Shown in pieces: positions 23,403-30,248 of a stretch of 31,927 bases of DNA. The notes under the pieces are model-generated. The model was given only the letters and a program-made list of their open reading frames with translations. It had not been told where the DNA came from and searched no databases. A program made the translations under genes and the position numbers. Location of the stretch: positions 1 to 31,927 of IMG/VR virus record IMGVR_UViG_3300042566_000067; one strand, given 5' to 3'. Numbering within the stretch: position 1 is the first letter of the stretch; every line of letters begins with the position of its first letter. This DNA is from a virus.

Positions 23403-24630
23403 ACTTGAAGATTACATACTCGGACAACTTTTGTTCTATGAGCAGACAAGAGCTTTGCTTCCAAGAATCAAACACCAATGGTTTGAACAACCCCTTCACC
23501 GAGAGGTCATCCAGCGAATGTCGGTTGCTTACTACGGCAACGAGGCAATTGATTATATGTCCTTGACCAAAGGGATGAACAATGATGATAGAATGAGGGT
23601 GATTTTCATCGGGCAGAATGTCAGCAATGTAGCGAATGTGAGCAGTTATATTCCCAAGTTGGAAGCCAAGTACCTACACAAGGAGTTCGTTGCTCAAATC
23701 GCTTCCATTGACTTGACAATTGATTTGAAAGAGTTGCTCACACAAACTCAAAGCATCATTGACAACACCAAGTTCACAACAATCAACGATCCTGTAAGCA
23801 TCCACAAGTTGAGCGGTGAAGCCGTTGACAACATCACCCAAGCAATTGAGCGAGGCGATAGAATAACAGGTAAGCAAAGCGGATGGATTTCAATTGATAG
23901 AATCTTGGGAGGTTGGAACGCTGGTGATTTGGTGGTGATGGCTGCTCGTCCCGGTCAAGGAAAGACGGCACTTGCTTTGTCCTTGATGTATGAGTTCGGG
24001 AAGTTGGAAGGGAAGGGTTTGTTTGTGAGTTTGGAGATGTCATCCGAGCAACTTGCAAAGCGATATTTATCACTCCTTGTAGACATACCAAATTGGAAGA
24101 TACGCAACGCCAACCTGAAAGAGGTGGAGGTCATAACCCTATGCGACAAGGTGAACAATTCAAAGGTTGAGTTTTTTGTTGATGACGATCCGAACTGCAC
24201 GATTCAGCAAATCAAATCCAAAGCAAAGATTCACAAAGCAAAGCACGGACTTGAGCTTCTCGTGATTGATTACATCCAGTTAATCAAAGGGACAAAGCAA
24301 AACCGAGAGCAAGAGATTGCAGAGATTTCTCGCAACTTGAAATTGTTGGCAAAGGAATTGCAAATCACCGTCATCGTTCTTGCCCAATTATCTCGCAAAT
24401 GTGAGGAGAGAAGTGATAAGAGACCGATGTTGAGCGACATCAGGGAGAGCGGAAGCATTGAGCAAGATGCGGATGTTGTGATGTTCCCCTTTCGCCCGGC
24501 ATACTATTCAGGCGAGAAGATGGAAGTTGAAGAAGCGGAGGTCATCATCGCAAAGAATCGTCACGGAGAATGTCACACCATCCCTACAACCTTTACAGGA
24601 TCACGCACAATGTACGAGGAGAAGTTATGA
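23395..24630 (+). CDS. DnaB-like replicative helicase
   Basis: A 411-aa protein, ATG at 23395, overlapping the previous gene by 8 nt. The N-terminal domain (~1-130) is helical. The RecA-like domain has Walker A RPGQGKTA (185-192), FVSLEMSSEQLAKR, Walker B LLVIDYIQL (288-296) and the LAQLSRKCEERSDKRPMLSD region with an ESGSIEQDADVVMF motif. These are diagnostic for DnaB family helicases, which unwind duplex DNA at the fork as hexamers. The length is slightly short of bacterial DnaB, as usual for phage versions. Confidence 0.9.
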   Translation: MNELEDYILGQLLFYEQTRALLPRIKHQWFEQPLHREVIQRMSVAYYGNEAIDYMSLTKGMNNDDRMRVIFIGQNVSNVANVSSYIPKLEAKYLHKEFVAQIASIDLTIDLKELLTQTQSIIDNTKFTTINDPVSIHKLSGEAVDNITQAIERGDRITGKQSGWISIDRILGGWNAGDLVVMAARPGQGKTALALSLMYEFGKLEGKGLFVSLEMSSEQLAKRYLSLLVDIPNWKIRNANLKEVEVITLCDKVNNSKVEFFVDDDPNCTIQQIKSKAKIHKAKHGLELLVIDYIQLIKGTKQNREQEIAEISRNLKLLAKELQITVIVLAQLSRKCEERSDKRPMLSDIRESGSIEQDADVVMFPFRPAYYSGEKMEVEEAEVIIAKNRHGECHTIPTTFTGSRTMYEEKL

Positions 24631-25733
24631 GACACGGTTCATTGTTTAGCGGAATAGGGGGTTTTGACCTTGCTGCCGAATGGATGGGATGGGAGAATGT
24701 ATTTCATTGTGAATGGATGGAGTTCCCACGAAAAGTATTGGACTATCACTTTCCGAATGCGGATAGTCACATTGACATATGTAAAACTGATTTCACAAAA
24801 TATGCAAACACAATTGACATTATTTCCGGTGGCTTCCCTTGTCAGCCATTCTCACTTGCCGGTAAACGAAAAGGCACGGATGATGAACGCTACCTGTGGG
24901 GCGAAATGCTACGAGCAATTCAAGAAATTAAACCGAGATTCGTCATCGCTGAAAATGTCTTTGGTATCACGAACATTGATGGCGGATTGGTATTCCAGCA
25001 GGTGTGCCTTGACTTGGAAAATGAAGGGTACGAAGTACAGCCGTTTATTATTCCAGCTTGTGCCAAAAACGCTCCGCACCGAAGAGATAGGTGCTGGTTT
25101 ATTGCCTACACCAACGGCAATGATGGACGAAGCACCGATAGAGAAAGTGGATGCGAGGAATCAAAAACAAATGGAGAAGGGCAACAGTCCATTCATTCTC
25201 GGATTGGGGCAACAAGCAATGAGGGGAATGCTACCAACGCCAACGGCAGGGGAACACAAACACGGCAAGTCGGAAAAGTATTGGGACAATCGGATACACA
25301 AGGGGAGACAGGAGGATTTGTCAATGATGCTTTACAAAGGAATGCTTCCTACTCCAACAGCAATGGACTCAACCAATGCAACGGCAACGATGAAATCAAC
25401 ACAAGTGAAGGAGGGGAGTATGCACTCGGTCACATTGGCGAGAGCAATGACAATGGGAATACTTCCAACACCAACGGCATCGGATCAATACAGCGGAACA
25501 CCATTGCTATCGGAGAACTATCCAAGAGAGACGGATTTGAAGCATTATGTCAGTCAACAAATTGGGAAAACTTCCCAACTCAATCCCCGGTTTGTGGCGG
25601 AGATGATGGGCTTCCCACCGAATTGGACGGAATTACCTTTCCTAAATGGAGAGCAGAATCAATTAAGGGATACGGAAACGCCATAGTTCCACAAATCGCT
25701 CATCAACTATTCCAAATTATCAACGACCTATGA
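24627..25733 (+). CDS. DNA (cytosine-5) methyltransferase
   Basis: A 368-aa protein, ATG at 24627 overlapping the helicase stop. Motif I is SLFSGIGGFDLA, motif IV is GGFPCQPFSLAGKR with the catalytic Cys72, motif VI is ENV (109-111), motif VIII is HRRDRCWF (151-158), and motif X is GNAIVPQIAHQLF near the C-terminus. The section between VIII and X (~165-300) is unusually rich in Asn, Gly, Thr and Ser and carries four TN/SN-NG repeats; that DNA also codes in the +1 frame. The enzyme would methylate cytosine in phage or host DNA, probably against host restriction. The target sequence cannot be read. Confidence 0.85.
   Translation: MRHGSLFSGIGGFDLAAEWMGWENVFHCEWMEFPRKVLDYHFPNADSHIDICKTDFTKYANTIDIISGGFPCQPFSLAGKRKGTDDERYLWGEMLRAIQEIKPRFVIAENVFGITNIDGGLVFQQVCLDLENEGYEVQPFIIPACAKNAPHRRDRCWFIAYTNGNDGRSTDRESGCEESKTNGEGQQSIHSRIGATSNEGNATNANGRGTQTRQVGKVLGQSDTQGETGGFVNDALQRNASYSNSNGLNQCNGNDEINTSEGGEYALGHIGESNDNGNTSNTNGIGSIQRNTIAIGELSKRDGFEALCQSTNWENFPTQSPVCGGDDGLPTELDGITFPKWRAESIKGYGNAIVPQIAHQLFQIINDL
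24979..25686 (+). CDS. Overprinted +1 frame ORF with methyltransferase-like C-terminal pattern
   Basis: The +1 frame relative to the methyltransferase is open across nearly the whole gene (24664-25686). The likely internal start is the ATG at 24979, giving 235 aa. From there it reads SSRCALTWKMKGTKYSRLLF, then QLVPKTLRTEEIG, GLLPTPTA (four copies about 115-127 nt apart, starting near 25100, 25228, 25342 and 25458), and SQLNPRFVAEMMGFPPNWTE. I recall these strings as the C-terminal part of other phage cytosine methyltransferases. Both frames thus look selected. It could be expressed by internal initiation or frameshift; whether it is translated is not shown here. Confidence 0.6.
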   Translation: MADWYSSRCALTWKMKGTKYSRLLFQLVPKTLRTEEIGAGLLPTPTAMMDEAPIEKVDARNQKQMEKGNSPFILGLGQQAMRGMLPTPTAGEHKHGKSEKYWDNRIHKGRQEDLSMMLYKGMLPTPTAMDSTNATATMKSTQVKEGSMHSVTLARAMTMGILPTPTASDQYSGTPLLSENYPRETDLKHYVSQQIGKTSQLNPRFVAEMMGFPPNWTELPFLNGEQNQLRDTETP

Positions 25734-26227
25734 ACCAATACCAAGTAACCCACAACCTAAAGCAAGAGATACGCAGATTGAGATTGACGATTCAGCAACT
25801 TCACACTTCTCACGCACAGGAGGTCAAAAGATTGAAGAACGAAATACTCCGACCACGCTGCGACATTAACGACATAGAAGCGGACTGGACGGATGCAATG
25901 CGAGTTGCTTGTCAAGTTTACGATGTCACACCTGACCAAATCGTATCGCACAACCGCAAACAACACATCTCCTATGCACGGCACTTGTTTTGCTATTTAT
26001 GTAGGAAGCACTTGAAGATGACCTTCGCTGGTGTTGGCAACATCCTTCATCGGGATCACTCATCTATCATTAACTCCGTCAATGTTTACACCGACCTAAT
26101 CCAATATGACCGAATCACAAGTCAACATTATACGAAAGCACTTGCCTTATTGGGTGATTACTTGCAAGAAAGGACTCACGCAGAGCATCTCCATCTACAA
26201 GACGGAGGAGGAGTTGTTGAGGTGTAA
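25730..26227 (+). CDS. DnaA domain IV-like DNA-binding protein
   Basis: A 165-aa protein. The N-terminal ~40 residues are a coiled coil (IRRLRLTIQQLHTSHAQEVK). Residues ~52-125 match domain IV of DnaA: VACQVYDVTPDQIVSHNRKQ, then ARHLFCYLCRKHL and ILHRDHSSIINSV (HRDHS at 107-111). This is the part that binds DnaA boxes. The AAA+ ATPase domain is absent. In the replication block it could bind the phage origin or compete with host DnaA. It overlaps the methyltransferase stop by 4 nt. Confidence 0.8.
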   Translation: MNQYQVTHNLKQEIRRLRLTIQQLHTSHAQEVKRLKNEILRPRCDINDIEADWTDAMRVACQVYDVTPDQIVSHNRKQHISYARHLFCYLCRKHLKMTFAGVGNILHRDHSSIINSVNVYTDLIQYDRITSQHYTKALALLGDYLQERTHAEHLHLQDGGGVVEV

Positions 26228-26249
26228 GAAAAAATACGAAAAAGATGGT

Positions 26250-26257
26250 TATATTTG
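26250..26257 (+). promoter_or_regulatory. Candidate -7 element before 26276
   Basis: TATATTTG followed by TAG is identical to the -7 element at 22153. No TTG lies at the expected ~20-nt distance, so it is a partial promoter match. It stands in the short gap (26228-26275) before the sigma-like gene. Confidence 0.5.
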
Positions 26258-26275
26258 TAGTATTGAAAAGAAAAT

Positions 26276-26785
26276 TTGAACAAAGCCGACATCATATTGG
26301 AACTATCCAAAGCTGATTGGCTCACCCAAGCCACGAGGAATATCGCCAAAGATAGAGAGTTGGCAAGGGAGTTGTATCAATTCTACTTTTTGACTTTACT
26401 TGAGAAACCTGATGAGCAAATTGAGAAAATATACAGGGACGGATACATCCAGTTTTGGTCAATCCGTCTCCTTTATTTGGCTATCAACGGCAACCGGCAT
26501 CCCTTCGGTAACTCTCGCATATATGACCAGTACGATGTCTATGAGCTTGACTTCGCTGAAGAACCTGACCTACTCCTTGAGAGAGAGGAAGAAGAAACAA
26601 TTGAACTTGAACGAATCAACAAAATAAACCAAGTCACCGAGTCAGCATATTTCTATGAGAAGGAACTTTTCAAGATGTGGTGTTCAGGAATGTCCGCAAG
26701 GGCGATCCATAGAAAGACCGACATCTCCGTCCGTGAAGTGTTGAGGGTGGTTAAACTAATGAAAGAACGATGCACACAGAAATAA
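26276..26785 (+). CDS. Sigma-like HTH protein
   Basis: A 169-aa protein starting at TTG 26276; no ATG exists in frame near it. The N-terminal segment (ARELYQFYFLTLLEKPDEQI, then GYIQFWSIRLLYLAINGN) looks like a sigma region 2-type helix bundle. An acidic linker (LLLEREEEETIELE) leads to a C-terminal HTH (MSARAIHRKTDISVREVLRV). The order resembles sigma-70 like phage regulators. It has its own promoter-like element at 26250. I infer that it directs a later transcription phase, but no sigma signature is exact. Confidence 0.45.
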   Translation: MNKADIILELSKADWLTQATRNIAKDRELARELYQFYFLTLLEKPDEQIEKIYRDGYIQFWSIRLLYLAINGNRHPFGNSRIYDQYDVYELDFAEEPDLLLEREEEETIELERINKINQVTESAYFYEKELFKMWCSGMSARAIHRKTDISVREVLRVVKLMKERCTQK

Positions 26786-27024
26786 TTGGAATTGCTTGTT
26801 TGGCAATCATCATTGTGAACTTCGGCAAACCAGCCGACTTGTTAAAACGCTATCTCTACGGAAACGAATACCACAAATGGAAGCGAATGAAACCCCTTGA
26901 CTGTGCTTTCTGCCTATCGTGGTGGTTGGGATTGTCCTTCTTTTTATACACCTACGGATGGGTGGGGATATTATACGCATCCATAGCAACGGTGATTGTC
27001 GCACTCCTTGAAACTAAACTATGA
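26770..27024 (+). CDS. Small multi-pass membrane protein
   Basis: An 84-aa protein with three hydrophobic segments: IIGIACLAIIIVNF (residues 5-18), CAFCLSWWLGLSFFLYTYG (46-64) and ILYASIATVIVALLE (67-81). A basic loop (KRYLYGNEYHKWKRMK) lies between the first two. The CxxC next to the second helix recalls DUF1360-like proteins, with little certainty. It overlaps both neighbours. Function is unknown. Confidence 0.5.
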   Translation: MHTEIIGIACLAIIIVNFGKPADLLKRYLYGNEYHKWKRMKPLDCAFCLSWWLGLSFFLYTYGWVGILYASIATVIVALLETKL

Positions 27025-27299
27025 GCAATATAGAATTCATCCTATCCCTTCAACCACTCTTTGATAAGTGGAAGCAAACCCAAGTGTTCCAACCAACTGG
27101 AGAGGAAGCAAACAAATTGAACGCAGTCCATCGTGAAATCTTTGGACGCAACTTACCGAACTGCTCTACCTGTGTGACGGAAGCATTGCACTCACTTTTG
27201 ATATGGGCAAACCAACAACAAGACGCACTCACCAAAGCACAACTTGCGGACGATGAGCAGAAACCAAAGAGGAGAAGAAGAAATGAAAGCAACGATTGA
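27021..27299 (+). CDS. Hypothetical protein with CxxC motif
   Basis: A 92-aa protein. It contains NLPNCSTCVTEALHSLLIW, in which a Cys-Ser-Thr-Cys pair precedes an amphipathic helix, and a very basic C-terminus (KPKRRRRNESND). It may bind metal or nucleic acid. It is coupled with both neighbours by overlaps. No family recognised with confidence. Confidence 0.45.
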   Translation: MSNIEFILSLQPLFDKWKQTQVFQPTGEEANKLNAVHREIFGRNLPNCSTCVTEALHSLLIWANQQQDALTKAQLADDEQKPKRRRRNESND

Positions 27300-27507
27300 G
27301 TTCAATCTCCCTGAAGAACAAGAGGCGTTTGAAGATGCAACAAACGGATGGAAGTGGGGACACGCTATGTGGCAACTGGATCAATTCTTGAGGACGAAAG
27401 TCAAGTACGCACCTGATGACGCATCCGAAGAATCCATCAACGCCTATCAAGACGCAAGAGATGCACTCCATCGCATATTGAGTGAAGAGAATTTGGAAAT
27501 GAGATGA
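27283..27507 (+). CDS. Small acidic protein
   Basis: A 74-aa protein starting at the ATG at 27283, where a purine-rich AGGAGAAGAAGAA sequence upstream looks like a ribosome site (a rarity here). It is rich in Glu, Asp and Trp (IEFNLPEEQEAFEDATNGWK, then GHAMWQLDQFLRTK) and resembles small phage proteins found near terminase genes. It overlaps the previous gene and the HNH gene. Function unknown. Confidence 0.45.
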   Translation: MKATIEFNLPEEQEAFEDATNGWKWGHAMWQLDQFLRTKVKYAPDDASEESINAYQDARDALHRILSEENLEMR

Positions 27508-27758
27508 AGAAACACACCTTGACCTACTTGAATCACTTCGGCTATGACATTAGTGACTTCATCCCTTGCGAGGTGTGTGGAACAACTGCGGTTGACATCC
27601 ATCATATTGAAGCGAGAGGAATGGGAGGGAGCAAGGAAGCCGATAACATAGAAAATCTCCAAGCATTGTGCCGTGCCTGTCACACCAAGTTTGGGGATCA
27701 AAAGCAATTCAAAGAGTTCCTGAAATGCAAACACGCAGAGAAACTGAATCTGCGATAA
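27504..27758 (+). CDS. HNH nuclease near the terminase genes
   Basis: An 84-aa protein. PCEVCG (Cys22, Cys25), DIHHIEARGMGG (His33/His34) and LQALCRACH (Cys56, Cys59, His60) form an HNH zinc-finger nuclease. Small HNH proteins encoded beside the terminase help genome packaging in several phage families. The gene sits just before the small-terminase candidate, which supports that role. It could alternatively be a mobile nuclease. Confidence 0.8.
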   Translation: MKKHTLTYLNHFGYDISDFIPCEVCGTTAVDIHHIEARGMGGSKEADNIENLQALCRACHTKFGDQKQFKEFLKCKHAEKLNLR

Positions 27759-27770
27759 TTCTGCGATAAA

Positions 27771-28160
27771 ATGCCAAACAATCCAAAAGCACTTGAGAAC
27801 CTAAAGAACTTCAAACCCGGTGAGGATGAGAGAAGACATATGGAAGGAAGACCGAAGAAACTCATCACGCAAATGAAGGAGATTGGCTACACCAAAAGTC
27901 AGGTGGAAGATACGATGTTGTCAATGCTATCACTATCACGCAAGGAGTTGGAGAAGATAGACCGAGGGGATGAGTACACGATAATGGAACGCACCATCGC
28001 TGGAGCATTGCTAAAGGGACACGACAAGAACTCACTCTTTAACTTGGAGATGTTGCTCACACGCTCACAGGGCAAACCAAAAGAAACAATTGACCAAACA
28101 ATAGAATCCAAGAATTTCACAATAACTTTGAATTTAGACAATGACAACTTATCTCGGTAA
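27771..28160 (+). CDS. Small terminase subunit candidate
   Basis: A 129-aa basic helical protein. EGRPKKLITQMKEIGYTKSQ (residues ~25-45) looks like the DNA-binding start of small terminase subunits. A helical core and a LLTRSQGKPKETIDQTIES segment follow. It lies 12 nt after the HNH gene; the large terminase is about 2 kb downstream, separated by two glycosyltransferase genes. No other TerS candidate is visible. It would recognise the packaging site. Confidence 0.5.
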   Translation: MPNNPKALENLKNFKPGEDERRHMEGRPKKLITQMKEIGYTKSQVEDTMLSMLSLSRKELEKIDRGDEYTIMERTIAGALLKGHDKNSLFNLEMLLTRSQGKPKETIDQTIESKNFTITLNLDNDNLSR

Positions 28161-28344
28161 CGGATGGGAGAATGAGTACGGACTCAACCTATCAATCAAC
28201 ATCAACAAATTAAACGAAGCCATCAAGAGTGGTGAACTGGTAGTTAATCAATACGGTGATGTTCGTGTGAACTGCAATCGGATGAAAGCAATACACGAGA
28301 AAAGCAAAGCAACCCACTCACTTTCAGTTCCCAAACCACGATGA
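28141..28344 (+). CDS. Hypothetical small protein
   Basis: A 67-aa protein (TTYLGNGWENEYGLNLSINI, then SGELVVNQYGDVRVNCNRMK, basic C-terminus). It overlaps the TerS candidate by 20 nt and the next gene by 4 nt. No motif recognised. Confidence 0.4.
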   Translation: MTTYLGNGWENEYGLNLSININKLNEAIKSGELVVNQYGDVRVNCNRMKAIHEKSKATHSLSVPKPR

Positions 28345-28526
28345 AGAAAACTTGGAGGGGCTTGGATGTCTATCCGCCTATTGACGATGACCTGAAGTTA
28401 GTTCACACATCACAAGGAGAGTTCACACTTGCCCGGTACATTGACGAGATGTGGATTGACGAACATACCAACAGGTTGCTTGAGGTCGTGTACTGGATGC
28501 CTATACCAATTCTACCGAATGAATGA
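28341..28526 (+). CDS. Hypothetical small protein, Trp/Asp-rich
   Basis: A 61-aa protein (KTWRGLDVYPPIDDDLKLVH, then DEMWIDEHTNRLLEVVYW). The composition is acidic and aromatic with a Pro-rich end. It overlaps both neighbours by 4 nt. Function unknown. Confidence 0.4.
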   Translation: MKKTWRGLDVYPPIDDDLKLVHTSQGEFTLARYIDEMWIDEHTNRLLEVVYWMPIPILPNE

Positions 28527-29284
28527 GAGTAATTCAGTCAGGACATATCGGTGATTTAATCTATTCCCTTTCTGCAACAAAGAGAGCATCCGAGTTGCAC
28601 GGAGAAAAGATTGATTTTCACATCGGATTTCGTGAACCGAATGGAACACCGAATCATCCCGGTGGTGGGTATTGTATGAACCCAATCTCCTATGCTTACA
28701 TCAAGCCATTGCTTGAGTTCCAACCATACATCCAAAGTGTGCAGATGAACTCTCACGCTGACATCGTGTATGACTTTGACAAATTCCGAAGGCACGAACT
28801 CAACTTGAGTGCTGGTGACTTGAGAAGAAACCACTTCTTTGTCTATCCCGAATTGACTTGTGACTTGACTCAACCTTGTGTGATTGCACCTGAACCAATT
28901 CAAGAGCTGAAGGACACAATCCTTTTGAATTTCAGTACACGCTATCGCAACAATGACATCAACTACAAATCGCTCAAGAATCACAAGTGCATTTTCTTTG
29001 GATACGAAGAGGAATATCACGCATTCTGCTCACGCCACCAGTTAGATTGTGAACACCTGAAGGTGAGAGATGCATTGGCTTTGGCACAGGTCATCAACTC
29101 GGTGAAGTTGGTGATTGGGAATCAGTCATCAACCTTTGCACTTGCAGAGCAAATGAAAGTCAAACGGATGCTTGAGTCCTATCATCATTGCCCGAATGTG
29201 ATTCCGATGGGAGGAGTCGCTTATGATTACAACAAGAACTACACCTTTGAAAAAATACTAAATGAACTTATTGATATTAACTGA
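28523..29284 (+). CDS. GT9-like glycosyltransferase
   Basis: A 253-aa protein. The N-terminus RVIQSGHIGDLIYSLSATKR matches the start of heptosyltransferase-like (GT9) enzymes, which begin with an alpha/beta fold around a GDxI/L motif. The C-terminal half has SVKLVIGNQSSTFALAEQMK, where the nucleotide-sugar donor is held in GT-B enzymes. It is encoded just upstream of a second glycosyltransferase and the large terminase. Phages use such enzymes to modify their DNA, virion or host surface; which target applies is not visible. Confidence 0.65.
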   Translation: MRVIQSGHIGDLIYSLSATKRASELHGEKIDFHIGFREPNGTPNHPGGGYCMNPISYAYIKPLLEFQPYIQSVQMNSHADIVYDFDKFRRHELNLSAGDLRRNHFFVYPELTCDLTQPCVIAPEPIQELKDTILLNFSTRYRNNDINYKSLKNHKCIFFGYEEEYHAFCSRHQLDCEHLKVRDALALAQVINSVKLVIGNQSSTFALAEQMKVKRMLESYHHCPNVIPMGGVAYDYNKNYTFEKILNELIDIN

Positions 29285-30248
29285 CGGAATGAATGGTGTG
29301 GTTTATCACCGCATCTATACACCGCATCTTCGTTTGCAGTTGGACGGACAAGCAACAATTGATGTTTGCCAATCACAAGAGGAATGGATGACGGTTGACT
29401 TCTCCAAATATGACCTTGTTGTTTTCTCACGATGGTTGGGCAAATACCAATACGATGTTCTCAAGCGGATCGCTGATGCCGGGAAACCCTATGTCGTGGA
29501 CATTGATGACTATTGGGTACTCCCCAAATATAATCCAGCGTATTGGGCATACAGGAAAGGAATCAAGACCGCCATCAAGGATGCAATCCACTATGCGGAT
29601 GCAGTTATCACAACAACTCCAATGTTGGCGAAAGAGATACGCACCATCAACGAGAAGGTCTATGTTGTGCCAAACTGCTTGGACTTAACACACAACCAAT
29701 GGTCGCAAGTTAAGGAGAAAAATGAGACGGTGAAGATTGGATGGGTGGGAGGAATTACACACGAGGAGGATTTGAAGCTCATCGCTGATGACATCAATGC
29801 GATGGATGTTGAGTTCTACATCGTTGGTTACACTCCGAGTGAGCATTGGAACAACATCGTCAAACTGATTCCAAAAGCCAAGATTGTGGAAGGCACAAGC
29901 GTGTGGGAATATGGAGAGGTTTACAAGCACTTTGACTTTGTACTTGCACCGCTTCAGGACAACCACTTCAATCAATGCAAGAGCGAGTTGAAGATTGTGG
30001 AGGCGGCAGCGTATAGCATCCCTATCATATGCTCTGCGGTGTTCCCTTACCTGTACCACACATCCAACGATGGAGTGATATTCACCAACAAAAACAATTG
30101 GAAAGCATCCATTGAAAAACTGATTCACGCTGGTCACTCGGTGAGACAATCTATGGGACGGAGCAACTTTGACTATTGCAACACCTATCACAATTTGGAA
30201 CTGCACAACCTTACCCGGTTGTCGGTTTACGATAAACTATGCAAATAA
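29262..30248 (+). CDS. GT4-like glycosyltransferase
   Basis: A 328-aa protein, overlapping the GT9-like gene by 23 nt. It has a GT-B layout: LLILTDGMNGVVYHRIYTPH (N-terminal Rossmann start), ADAVITTTPMLAKEI, VYVVPNCLDLT (junction), TVKIGWVGGITHEEDLK and a C-terminal donor-site pattern KSELKIVEAAAYSIPIICSA with conserved Glu. This resembles family 4 enzymes. Together with the previous gene it suggests a two-step glycan addition. Target is unknown. Confidence 0.7.
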   Translation: MNLLILTDGMNGVVYHRIYTPHLRLQLDGQATIDVCQSQEEWMTVDFSKYDLVVFSRWLGKYQYDVLKRIADAGKPYVVDIDDYWVLPKYNPAYWAYRKGIKTAIKDAIHYADAVITTTPMLAKEIRTINEKVYVVPNCLDLTHNQWSQVKEKNETVKIGWVGGITHEEDLKLIADDINAMDVEFYIVGYTPSEHWNNIVKLIPKAKIVEGTSVWEYGEVYKHFDFVLAPLQDNHFNQCKSELKIVEAAAYSIPIICSAVFPYLYHTSNDGVIFTNKNNWKASIEKLIHAGHSVRQSMGRSNFDYCNTYHNLELHNLTRLSVYDKLCK

